Positions 1 to 5,680 of a stretch of DNA of 6,262 nt are shown here, piece by piece. A program made the position numbers and the translations under genes. Within the stretch, counting starts at the first letter, position 1. Every line of letters starts with the position of its first letter. The stretch is from Desulfobacterales bacterium (lineage in GTDB: Bacteria > Desulfobacterota > Syntrophobacteria > B119-G9). Under the pieces are notes generated by a model. That model was not told the DNA's origin. It worked only from the letters and a program-made list of their open reading frames with translations, and ran no database searches. The stretch covers positions 1 to 6,262 of the forward strand of contig JALXAI010000245.1 of NCBI GenBank assembly GCA_026992215.1, read 5' to 3'.

Positions 1-857
1 AAAAAAAGGGCAAAAAAGTCATCATAAAAAGCCCCGTGATGGGCGAAGGGAAACAGCTCCTGATGCTCGCGAAAGATAACGCCGCCAAACACTTCCACGT
101 CAGACAGAATGAAAAACGAGATTACATTGAAGTGAAAAACCTGGCACAGAAGATCTTCAAACTAAAGCGACAGCCATCCTACGTCGCGTGCGTTGACATA
201 TCGCATTTCCACGGGGAACACACAGTCGGATCACTCGTTGTGTTTCACGAGGGCAAACCCCTGAAAGGAAAATACAGACGATTTATGATGAAACCTGAAT
301 TTCCACATTCCAATGATCCGGCCATGATAAGAGCCTTACTTGAAAGGTACTTAGCGGATCACGAGGAAGATGCCAGGAATCTCGACATCCTGCTGATAGA
401 CGGGGGCATAGCCCAGCTGAACAGTGCGGTCAAAGTACTGGAGAATTCCGGCTACGCAGACCTGGTGGTAATAAGTATAGCAAAGGGAGATCAGCAGTGG
501 TTCGAAGGACTGCCCCGGAAAACTCCGGATAAGATATATATCCCTAACCGCAGGAATCCCGTTTCCCTTCGTTCGGCTCCCGCGCTGTTACTGTTCATTC
601 AACACGTGAGAGACGAAGCGCACAGATTCGCCATTTCGTATCAACAGCAAAAATACAGGAAACACCTCACCACCTCCCTGCTTGAAGAAATCCCAGGAGT
701 AGGCAAGAAAAGGAGGAACCAGTTACTCATGCACTTCGGAAATATTCATAAAATTGCTACCGCTTCCCTGGATGAATTACTGGAAGTAGACGGGCTACCG
801 GAGAACGTCGCCAGAAATATTCTTGAATTCTTTCAAAACAAAAACCAGCAGAGCTGA
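1..857 (+). CDS. uvrC: Excinuclease ABC subunit C, C-terminal half (partial, 5' end outside window)
   Basis: UvrC makes the two incisions flanking a DNA lesion during UvrABC nucleotide excision repair in the cytoplasm. The frame is open from base 3 to the TGA at 855-857, giving 284 visible residues of a protein usually near 600. GTG/ATG codons at 36 and 39 are internal: the codons before them read on as normal UvrC sequence. The GIY-YIG nuclease domain and most or all of the UVR motif that contacts UvrB lie to the left of the window. Visible here is the RNase H-like 5'-incision domain, with CVDISHFHG (Asp codon 195-197), LLIDGGIAQLN (Asp codon 399-401) and RDEAHRFAI (His codon 621-623) matching the family's catalytic residues. 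A tandem helix-hairpin-helix DNA-binding region follows (about 675-840; IPGVGKKRRNQLL, then VDGLPENVARNIL). All expected motifs are intact. No clear terminator follows the gene. Confidence 0.97.
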   Translation, partial: KKGKKVIIKSPVMGEGKQLLMLAKDNAAKHFHVRQNEKRDYIEVKNLAQKIFKLKRQPSYVACVDISHFHGEHTVGSLVVFHEGKPLKGKYRRFMMKPEFPHSNDPAMIRALLERYLADHEEDARNLDILLIDGGIAQLNSAVKVLENSGYADLVVISIAKGDQQWFEGLPRKTPDKIYIPNRRNPVSLRSAPALLLFIQHVRDEAHRFAISYQQQKYRKHLTTSLLEEIPGVGKKRRNQLLMHFGNIHKIATASLDELLEVDGLPENVARNILEFFQNKNQQS

Positions 858-1445
858 TCGGGAGGAAACCCAGAATCGAAAGAGTCCGGCAGCTGTTGCG
901 GTACCTCGCGCTCAACCCCGATTTTACTAAACTCACCTGCAAGCATCAGCGCACCAAAACGCAAAGCCGCAACAGGGTGCAAAAACTTCCTCGAAAATAG
1001 CAATGTGATGGGATTTCTCGCAATTATTTCCCGCAGGCACAAAGCTTTCCACGGGTTGGCGGGGTTGAGTCCCGGTCTATTTAATCAGGAAACCTGTAAT
1101 TGGCAACCGGTATTCAGGCTGCAAACACACCACAAAAGTAACCCCGGTGCATCCATGCGATACGGGTTTCGGAAATAAACAAGCGATGCACGCCCCCGTC
1201 AAGAAGCAATCCAGGTAAAACAATTCAGGCAGGATATAAGGAAGCCAGCGTCGTCTCTGCTCACCTCCATGCAGACGGGCAGGGTCTCCTGCTGCTTTTA
1301 TAAGGCTCCAGTCGTCCAAAACACGGAACCCGGGGCTTTTCGTTCGAAACCAGCCAAGATAAGAATCTTTAAGCAGCCACGGTGTATGGACGAAATTTTG
1401 GCGCTATTAATCTTCGAGCGCTCAAAGGGACGTATTTCAAAACGA
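858..1445. other. 588-bp region without a convincing gene
   Basis: This lies between the 3' ends of uvrC (plus) and the DUF721 gene (minus). Several 60-80-codon frames are open on either strand, but they lack ribosome binding sites, start at TTG or internal codons, and show no recognisable domain. Base composition matches the neighbours. Two perfect inverted repeats occur: CTGTTGCGG (893-901) with CCGCAACAG (967-975), and CTCAACCCCG (911-920) with CGGGGTTGAG (1060-1069). The arms interleave in a pseudoknot-like order. I found no tRNA, RNase P RNA, SRP RNA or tmRNA signature and no clear rho-independent terminator for either flanking gene. It could be a decayed gene, a dispersed repeat or an unknown RNA; the sequence alone does not decide. 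Confidence 0.5.
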
Positions 1446-1925
1446 CTAGTGAACCCTTTTCAATAGCGAACGACAGATTTTCCTTAATTTGACATCGGAG
1501 ATCTTTTTAAGGACTTTCTTGTCTTCGTCGGTTAGTTTTCTGATGCTGGTTTTCCTCCTTGACCTTTTTCCCTTCTTCCCCGACGCCCCCTTCGGCTTCA
1601 CGAACCTTTCGGCTTCTTCCCTTATTTCCCCGAGCCGGAATCGTATATCAAGAATAGCCTGCTTTCCGGCCAACTCTCCAAGCTTATCGATAATCACCGC
1701 CTTGTTCATCTCAAGGTGATGTTTCCATACCGGATCACTTACTATCACGTGTAACACGTTTCTTGTGAGCCTCCTCGGCTGGCTATGTCTGGCCACTTCT
1801 TTGCCAACAATATCCTCCCACGCTCCGTAAAGGGTCCTTGGGAAGAGCCTTTTCTGCTCGAGAATTTCCTCAATAACTTCTCCGACCAGCACAAACTCAG
1901 GTTCTTTTCCTGTCGTCTTCTTCAT
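1446..1925 (-). CDS. DUF721 / DciA-family protein (probable replicative helicase loader-type factor)
   Basis: The N-terminal part (about residues 10-100) has the DUF721 layout: a helix ending in a leucine/phenylalanine segment, a W-x-x-I-V-G motif (GAWEDIVGKEVARHSQP), then RNVLHVIVSDPVWKHHLEM and a helix with KLGEL. The family includes DciA, which delivers the DnaB helicase to the origin in bacteria without DnaC or DnaI. A Lys/Arg-rich linker (KPKGASGKKGKRSRRK) leads to a short helical C-terminal segment (LTDEDKKVLKKISDVKLRKI), an arrangement seen in some members. Start choice is uncertain. An ATG at 1923-1925 gives 159 residues, with GGAGG 14 nt upstream. A TTG at 1947-1949 gives 167 residues but has no Shine-Dalgarno. 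I prefer the ATG. The stop is TAG at 1446-1448. It is a single-gene unit, divergent from the small Cys-motif gene, with no dnaA, gyrB or recF nearby. The family is clear; the DciA function is inferred. Confidence 0.85.
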   Translation of the reverse strand: MKKTTGKEPEFVLVGEVIEEILEQKRLFPRTLYGAWEDIVGKEVARHSQPRRLTRNVLHVIVSDPVWKHHLEMNKAVIIDKLGELAGKQAILDIRFRLGEIREEAERFVKPKGASGKKGKRSRRKTSIRKLTDEDKKVLKKISDVKLRKICRSLLKRVH

Positions 1926-1979
1926 TCCGGCAAACAGTTCCTCCGGCAATAACTTGATTGGTATATTTTTGTCACTATA

Positions 1980-2008
1980 TTAATAATGCGTCGACGGTAA
2001 AAGGGCAA
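1980..2008 (-). promoter_or_regulatory. Weak candidate promoter for the DUF721 gene
   Basis: On the minus strand TTGCCC (2008-2003) is followed after 17 nt by TATTAA (1985-1980), each matching the sigma-70 consensus at 4 of 6 positions. It would start transcription about 25-50 nt before the DUF721 start codon. AT-rich DNA makes chance matches likely, and nothing else supports it. Confidence 0.25.
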
Positions 2009-2028
2009 AAAGTGCCTTCGAAAAAAAT

Positions 2029-2057
2029 TTGACATTATAACATTTATATGATATGAG
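2029..2057 (+). promoter_or_regulatory. Sigma-70-type promoter upstream of the small Cys-motif gene
   Basis: TTGACA (2029-2034) is a perfect -35 box. Exactly 17 nt later comes TATGAG (2052-2057), a 4 of 6 match to the -10 box that keeps the key T, A, T and A positions. The expected start near 2064 leaves a leader of about 150 nt before the gene at 2215. A better hexamer, TATGAT (2047-2052), is only 12 nt from the -35 and so is unlikely to be used with it. If this promoter is used, the small ORF starting at 2053 would lack its start codon in the transcript. Confidence 0.5.
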
Positions 2058-2196
2058 TTTTAGGATTAACCTACCAGAGAAGTCCGCATATGATTGTAAA
2101 TGTTCTTCCAATATTGCAAAGCACGTTCCCGGGATACCTGGTATTGATTTGCCATCAGAGCCGGATTTTATCACCAGGGAAACTCTCAATCAATAA
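2053..2196 (+). CDS. Possible 47-residue small ORF of unknown function
   Basis: An ATG-to-TAA frame of 47 sense codons begins MSFRINLPEKSAYDCKCSSN and ends ...FITRETLNQ, 18 nt before the start codon of the downstream Cys-motif gene. The composition is protein-like (mixed charge, two cysteines in a CKC pattern, Pro/Gly-rich middle), and the placement suits a leader peptide or a first gene of a two-gene unit. Against it, no Shine-Dalgarno precedes the ATG, and the ATG overlaps the -10 box of the best promoter, so translation would need a start site further upstream. It contains an 11-bp palindrome ATACCTGGTAT (2134-2144). I do not recognise a family. It may simply be 5' untranslated leader. Confidence 0.25.
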   Translation: MSFRINLPEKSAYDCKCSSNIAKHVPGIPGIDLPSEPDFITRETLNQ

Positions 2197-2197
2197 C

Positions 2198-2206
2198 AAA
2201 GGAGGG
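2198..2206 (+). promoter_or_regulatory. Strong ribosome binding site of the small Cys-motif gene
   Basis: AAAGGAGGG lies 8 nt before the ATG at 2215, close to a full anti-Shine-Dalgarno match. It is the main evidence that this short frame is truly translated and starts at 2215. Confidence 0.8.
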
Positions 2207-2214
2207 AAGCGCCT

Positions 2215-2424
2215 ATGGAACCTTGCCTGAAACCAGAAGCAGCAGAGGCCAAGACAACCGAAAAACCCACCCCCAACCCCGTGATGGTCAAAGAAGGGAA
2301 AGGGTGGCGGAACTTCGTCTGTCCGCACTACGACGAGTGTCTGAACCTTGCTGCAAAGAGCATGTGGCCGGGCTTTACGTGTAAGTTCTGCGAGTTTAAC
2401 GTGAAAGGTGACCAGGAGATATAA
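2215..2424 (+). CDS. Small cysteine-motif (putative zinc-binding) protein, 69 residues
   Basis: A short hydrophilic N-terminal region rich in Glu, Lys, Thr and Pro (about residues 5-28) precedes a compact C-terminal module. In it, Cys36 and Cys42 (CPHYDEC, CX5C) and Cys56 and Cys59 (CKFC, CX2C) are spaced as four likely metal ligands, with conserved-looking aromatic residues between (W31, F34, Y39, W51, F55). The layout resembles small Cys4 proteins found in anaerobic bacteria, but I cannot name a family or function. There is no signal peptide or membrane segment, so it should be cytosolic. It has a strong Shine-Dalgarno, its own upstream promoter, and a stop codon whose last bases run into a strong terminator, so it looks like a compact monocistronic gene. 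It converges on the ribosomal operon and need not be functionally linked to it. Zinc binding is inferred. Confidence 0.8.
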   Translation: MEPCLKPEAAEAKTTEKPTPNPVMVKEGKGWRNFVCPHYDECLNLAAKSMWPGFTCKFCEFNVKGDQEI

Positions 2425-2467
2425 AATTAAAAGGGAGGGTTTGCCACGAACCCTCCCTTTTAATTTT
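2423..2467. terminator. Bidirectional rho-independent terminator between convergent units
   Basis: The arms at 2423-2441 and 2449-2467 form 19 perfect base pairs, plus one G-U pair at 2442/2448, around a five-base loop (GCCAC). The core GGGAGGG/CCCTCCC is flanked by an A/T-rich outer stem that supplies a U-rich tail in both directions. It overlaps the stop codon of the small Cys-motif gene and lies 30 nt past the end of rplQ, so it can end both the plus-strand gene and the minus-strand ribosomal operon. Confidence 0.93.
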
Positions 2468-2497
2468 AACCATTTTATCCGCCGGTAAAAAAAGCTG

Positions 2498-3127
2498 TTA
2501 TTCTTCCTTTTCAGCTTTCTCTTCCCCGCTCGCCGAATTTTCCTCGGGCCCGGATACTTCCTTCGCTTCTTCTTCACTTACCTCGGATAGCTCTTCGGAC
2601 TCGCCAGCAGCAGCTTCCTTGACCTCACCTTCTTCCCCTTCTGATGGCTCTTCCGCAGCACCAGGAGTACCCTCAACTTCACTGTCCATGGCTGCTGCTC
2701 CGCCAGCGGCCTCTTTAACTCTCGCTTTTTCTTTCTTCTTTTTCTTGGCGGGGCGCTTCTTTTCGAGTGTTTCAAAGTCTATCAGCTCGATCATGCTCAT
2801 GGGAGCCCCGTCACCTCTCCTGTACCCGATCTTAATAACCCTCGTATATCCGCCGTTTACATTCTGATATCTCGGGGCCAGCTCGGCGAACAGCTTATGC
2901 ACAACGCTCTTATCCCTGATTACCCTCAGGGCCTGTCGCCTGGCAGCCAGGTCCCCCTTCTTACCGAGGGTTATCATCCAGTCAACCCACCGGCGAATTT
3001 CCTTGGCCTTGGCGTCGGTAGTCATTACCCGCTCGTGTTCGAGCACGGAGGTGACAAGATTGCGAAACATCGCCAGCCTGTGGCTGCTCGTCCTGCTCAG
3101 TTTTCTTCCTGCTTTCCGGTGTCTCAT
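2498..3127 (-). CDS. rplQ: 50S ribosomal protein L17 with long charged C-terminal tail
   Basis: L17 is a large-subunit protein near the peptide exit tunnel. Residues 1-118 are a complete, typical L17: it opens MRHRKAGRKLSRTSSHRLAM, includes TTDAKAKEIRRWVDWMI, and closes GGYTRVIKIGYRRGDGAPM then IELIDF. The total is 209 residues, against about 115-130 in most bacteria. The extra part starts with a Lys/Arg run (about 123-138, KKRPAKKKKKEKARVK), then a Glu/Ala/Ser-rich acidic, low-complexity segment to the end (about 148-209). The tail is in frame, ends at TAA, and its codons look like the rest of the gene, so it is unlikely to be a frameshift. The ATG directly follows the rpoA stop (TAAATG) and the ribosome binding site GAAAGGAAA lies inside rpoA, so translation is probably coupled. 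It is the last gene of the operon. Confidence 0.97.
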   Translation of the reverse strand: MRHRKAGRKLSRTSSHRLAMFRNLVTSVLEHERVMTTDAKAKEIRRWVDWMITLGKKGDLAARRQALRVIRDKSVVHKLFAELAPRYQNVNGGYTRVIKIGYRRGDGAPMSMIELIDFETLEKKRPAKKKKKEKARVKEAAGGAAAMDSEVEGTPGAAEEPSEGEEGEVKEAAAGESEELSEVSEEEAKEVSGPEENSASGEEKAEKEE

Positions 3128-4141
3128 TTACTCTTTTTCCTTTCTAGCTTCAAGTTCCTCTCGTGATGGAAAGTTTTCAAGCTTCATTCCGAGCGAAAGA
3201 CCCATCTCAGCTAGTATCTCCTTGATCTCGTTCAGAGACTTTCGGCCAAAATTTTTCGTTTTAAGCATCTCAGCCTCGGTCTTTTGAACCAGTTCACCTA
3301 TATAGCGGATATCGGCATTTTTCAAGCAGTTGGAAGACCTCACCGAGAGCTCAAGCTCATCGACGCTGCGGAAAAGATTTTCATTGAGTTCAGGTTCCTT
3401 CTTTTCTTCTTTTTCTTCTTCTTCAATCTCGGGTTCCTCATCAAAATTGATAAAGACGTTGAGTTGTTCCTTGAGAATCTTGGCCGCATATGCCAGTGCA
3501 TCTTCGGGAAGAACGGAACCATCGGTCCATATTTCCATCGTCAGCTTGTCATAGTCGGTCAGCTGTCCGACCCTGGCCTGGGTCACAACGTAGCTGACCT
3601 TCTTGATGGGCGAGAAAATGGCATCAATGGGTATTGTCCCCACTGGCATATCCTTGTCTGCATTTCGCTCGGCCGGTACGTAACCCTTGCCCATCTTGAC
3701 GTTCATCTCCATCATCAACTTGGCATCGGGAGACAGCGTCGCAATGTGGTGTTCGGGATTTATTATCTCAACGTACGACTCCGCCTTAATATCGGCAGCA
3801 GTGACCTCACCCTCGCCCTCCTTCTCTATCCTGAGAACCGCTTGCCTTTCTCCATCTGTCAACTTGAGCCTGATTTCTTTAAGATTGAGGATGATGTCGG
3901 TTACGTCTTCAACCACACCCGGGATCGTGGAAAACTCGTGCAAAACGCCGTCTATCCTGACGCTGCAAATCGCCGCTCCCTGTAGCGAAGACAAAAGGAT
4001 GCGCCTGAGCGCGTTTCCCAGCGTAATTCCGAAGCCCCGCTCCAGCGGCTCGCAAACAAACTTGCCGTAGAACCTATTGGACTTCTCGGAATCAATCTGT
4101 AATCTCTTGGGTTTGATTAATTCTCTCCAGTTCCTGTACAT
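3128..4141 (-). CDS. rpoA: DNA-directed RNA polymerase subunit alpha
   Basis: The alpha subunit dimerises to nucleate RNA polymerase assembly, and its C-terminal domain touches UP-element DNA and activators. The 337 residues match the usual length. The N-terminal domain (about 1-232) contains EPLERGFGITLGNALRRILL, the dimer and beta-contact region. The C-terminal domain (about 256-320) contains VDELELSVRSSNCLKNADI, where Arg268 and Asn271 match E. coli Arg265 and Asn268 of the DNA-contact surface. It continues with LKTKNFGRKSLNEIKEIL and GLSLGMKLENFP. The linker is unusually acidic (residues about 234-250, EEPEIEEEEKEEKKEPEL), and the gene ends in a charged EELEARKEKE. ATG at 4139-4141 follows rpsD by 30 nt, with a modest GAAGG about 12 nt upstream. 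It is intact with no sign of transfer. Confidence 0.98.
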   Translation of the reverse strand: MYRNWRELIKPKRLQIDSEKSNRFYGKFVCEPLERGFGITLGNALRRILLSSLQGAAICSVRIDGVLHEFSTIPGVVEDVTDIILNLKEIRLKLTDGERQAVLRIEKEGEGEVTAADIKAESYVEIINPEHHIATLSPDAKLMMEMNVKMGKGYVPAERNADKDMPVGTIPIDAIFSPIKKVSYVVTQARVGQLTDYDKLTMEIWTDGSVLPEDALAYAAKILKEQLNVFINFDEEPEIEEEEKEEKKEPELNENLFRSVDELELSVRSSNCLKNADIRYIGELVQKTEAEMLKTKNFGRKSLNEIKEILAEMGLSLGMKLENFPSREELEARKEKE

Positions 4142-4171
4142 AGGTCTTCTTTACCTTCCGGATTCTTTTGT

Positions 4172-4798
4172 TTACTTAGAATACAACTCCACGATGAGCT
4201 GTTCTTTAATTGGCATTGTTATGTCTTCTCGAGTCGGATAAGTTTTAACAGTACCCCTGAAATTTTCCTTGTCCAGCTCCAGCCATCCCGGGACTCCCCT
4301 TCTCGGAAGCGCCTCCAGGGCCTCCACGATTGGCGGGACCTGCCTGCTCTTCTCTTTTACCTCGATAACATCTCCCACCTTTACAAGGTACGAAGGAATA
4401 TTTACCTTCTTTCCATTTACCACGAAATGGTTATGGCGCACCAGCTGCCTTGCCTGGGCAAGCGAGTTGGCAAACCCGAGACGGAAAACCACGACATCAA
4501 GCCTTCTTTCCAGGAGTATTAACAGGTTCGTACCGGTGATGCCCTTCTGTCGTTCCGCCTTCTTGAAATAATTCTTGAACTGCCGCTCGAGAAGCCCGTA
4601 CATTCGCTTTACTTTCTGCTTTTCCCTGAGCCGGATTCCATAGTCAGAATACTTTATCCTTGCCTGCCCGTGCTGTCCGGGCGCATAACTTCTTCTTTCG
4701 TAGGAACACTTATCCGAATAACAGCGATCGCCTTTGAGATATAACTTTGTGTTTTCCCTTCGGCACAAACGGCAAACCGCTCCTGTATACCGAGCCAA
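4172..4798 (-). CDS. rpsD: 30S ribosomal protein S4 (zinc-type), TTG start
   Basis: S4 is a primary 16S rRNA-binding protein that nucleates 30S assembly, and in some bacteria it represses the alpha operon. The protein is 208 residues, the standard length. Cys9, Cys12, Cys26 and Cys31 (CRLC ... CYSDKC) form the classic four-cysteine zinc site of the C+ form. The S4 RNA-binding domain is present (RRLDVVVFRLGFANSLAQAR, then HFVVNGKKVNIPS), and the C-terminus ends REDITMPIKEQLIVELYSK. A TTG at 4804 would add two residues but abuts the Shine-Dalgarno with no spacing. The TTG at 4796-4798 lies 6 nt after AGGAGG and gives the canonical MARYTGAVCRLC start, so I chose it. It sits between rpsK and rpoA as in many bacteria. 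Confidence 0.97.
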   Translation of the reverse strand: MARYTGAVCRLCRRENTKLYLKGDRCYSDKCSYERRSYAPGQHGQARIKYSDYGIRLREKQKVKRMYGLLERQFKNYFKKAERQKGITGTNLLILLERRLDVVVFRLGFANSLAQARQLVRHNHFVVNGKKVNIPSYLVKVGDVIEVKEKSRQVPPIVEALEALPRRGVPGWLELDKENFRGTVKTYPTREDITMPIKEQLIVELYSK

Positions 4799-4804
4799 AT
4801 TCAA

Positions 4805-4810
4805 CCTCCT
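4805..4810 (-). promoter_or_regulatory. Shine-Dalgarno that fixes the rpsD TTG start
   Basis: AGGAGG reads on the minus strand from 4810 to 4805. Six bases separate it from the TTG at 4798, whereas the alternative TTG at 4804 touches it directly. The spacing therefore favours the downstream TTG. Confidence 0.8.
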
Positions 4811-4858
4811 TGTCTGTAGTTACTCAAACTCAAAACCAGCCTCTCTCAAAACTTACCC

Positions 4859-5251
4859 TTATACCCTTCTTCTCTTGGGTGGACGACATCCGTTGTGCGG
4901 AATCGGCGTCACATCCTTTATCAGTGTAACTTCGAAACCGGCAGCCTGCAAAGCCCTGAGGGCCGCTTCACGTCCAGAACCCGGTCCCTTCACGTAGACC
5001 TCAATGGTTCGCATCCCATGCTCCATGGCCTTTTTGGCAGCATCTTCCGCGGCCACCTGTGCCGCAAACGGGGTACTCTTCCTGGAACCTTTGAAACCCC
5101 TGCTTCCCGCACTTGACCACGCAATCACGTTACCGCTCTTGTCAGTTATGGTAATGATCGTGTTATTAAAAGTCGACTGAATATGGGCAATGCCACTGGG
5201 TATATTTTTCTTTTCCTTGCGCTTTCTGCCACCGCCTTTTACCGCAGCCAT
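4859..5251 (-). CDS. rpsK: 30S ribosomal protein S11
   Basis: S11 lies on the 30S platform near the mRNA exit (E-site) region. The visible sequence is a full S11: a basic N-terminal extension (KGGGRKRKEKKNIP), then GIAHIQSTFNNTIITITDKS, WSSAGSRGFKGSRKSTPFAA, VKGPGSGREAALRALQAAGF, and the conserved end DVTPIPHNGCRPPKRRRV. Length is 130 residues from the second of two adjacent ATG codons (5254 and 5251). GGAGG is only 1 nt before the first ATG and 4 nt before the second, so the second is preferred; the difference is one methionine. The gap to rpsM is about 25 nt. The 48-60 nt between its TAA and rpsD hold only the rpsD ribosome binding site and no obvious hairpin. Confidence 0.98.
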   Translation of the reverse strand: MAAVKGGGRKRKEKKNIPSGIAHIQSTFNNTIITITDKSGNVIAWSSAGSRGFKGSRKSTPFAAQVAAEDAAKKAMEHGMRTIEVYVKGPGSGREAALRALQAAGFEVTLIKDVTPIPHNGCRPPKRRRV

Positions 5252-5278
5252 CATACCTCCAGCAAAAATCTTTAAATG

Positions 5279-5653
5279 TTAACCTTTTTTCCTTCTGCCC
5301 ACAACAGAGCGACGAGGTCCTTTACGCGTACGGGCATTGGAATGAGTACTCTGCCCACGTACAGGCAATCCTCGCCTGTGCCTCAGTCCCCTGTAACATC
5401 CAAGGTCCATGAGACGCTTGATGTTCATGGATACTTCACTTCTCAAGTCTCCCTCAACCTTGTACTCCCTATCAATAATCTGACGAATCTTGGTAATCTC
5501 CTCTTCGGTGAGCTCGTCTGATTTCTTATTCCAGTCTATCTGCGCCTTCGTCAGAATCTTCTGGGACGTGGATCGGCCAATACCGTAAATATACGTGAGC
5601 GCGATCTCAATTCGCTTATTCCTCGGTAAATCTACTCCAGCTATTCTTGCCAA
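5279..5653 (-). CDS. rpsM: 30S ribosomal protein S13, TTG start
   Basis: S13 sits in the 30S head, contacting P-site tRNA and forming bridges to the 50S subunit. The 124 residues are near the usual 118-125 and run MARIAGVDLPRNKRIEIALT, YIYGIGRSTSQKIL, GDLRSEVSMNIKRL, GCYRGLRHRRGLPVRGQ, THSNARTRKGPRR, with a basic tail. The start is TTG at 5651-5653. It gives the canonical MARIAG opening and lies 8 nt after AGGAGG; no in-frame ATG or GTG fits. It is the first gene of the classical alpha-operon segment, 27 nt after rpmJ. That gap is too short for the long leader pseudoknot through which S4 represses this operon in E. coli, so that control is not evident here. Confidence 0.98.
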   Translation of the reverse strand: MARIAGVDLPRNKRIEIALTYIYGIGRSTSQKILTKAQIDWNKKSDELTEEEITKIRQIIDREYKVEGDLRSEVSMNIKRLMDLGCYRGLRHRRGLPVRGQSTHSNARTRKGPRRSVVGRRKKG

Positions 5654-5661
5654 TGATCACT

Positions 5662-5667
5662 CCTCCT
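5662..5667 (-). promoter_or_regulatory. Shine-Dalgarno of rpsM preceding a TTG start
   Basis: On the minus strand AAGGAGGAG is followed by TGATCA and then the TTG at 5653. The strong match supports initiation at TTG rather than at an upstream codon. Confidence 0.8.
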
Positions 5668-5680
5668 TAAAAAACACAAT

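Noticed and set aside
36..41. GTG/ATG as the start of uvrC
   Set aside because: The frame stays open to the window edge and the upstream residues fit UvrC, so these codons are internal.
833..1042. Minus-strand 69-codon frame overlapping the uvrC 3' end, protein-like in composition
   Set aside because: It starts at TTG with no ribosome binding site, overlaps uvrC, and matches no family I recognise. Kept only as a remark on the intergenic region.
1077..1319. Minus-strand 80-codon frame with several cysteines and hydrophobic residues
   Set aside because: No Shine-Dalgarno, cysteine-rich random-like composition, no domain, and not continuous with neighbouring frames.
1335..1365. GTTCGAAACC motif resembling a tRNA T-loop
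   Set aside because: The flanking bases do not form a T-stem, and no acceptor or anticodon arms can be drawn on either strand.
2001..2030. Imperfect AAGGGCA/TGCCTT hairpin as a terminator
   Set aside because: The stem is short with a bulge and no proper U-tract follows on the strand of an upstream gene; it lies between divergent genes where no terminator is needed.
1980..2189. Minus-strand 69-codon frame opposite the leader of the Cys-motif gene
   Set aside because: TTG start without a binding site, running through promoter-like AT-rich DNA; better explained as a shadow.
3284..3985. Plus-strand 233-codon frame inside rpoA
   Set aside because: It is antisense to an intact, highly conserved rpoA and has low-complexity runs that mirror the GAA-rich linker; a shadow frame.
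5654..5680. Possible S4-binding leader of the alpha operon, as in E. coli
   Set aside because: Only 27 nt lie between rpmJ and rpsM, holding little beyond the rpsM Shine-Dalgarno; too short for that pseudoknot.
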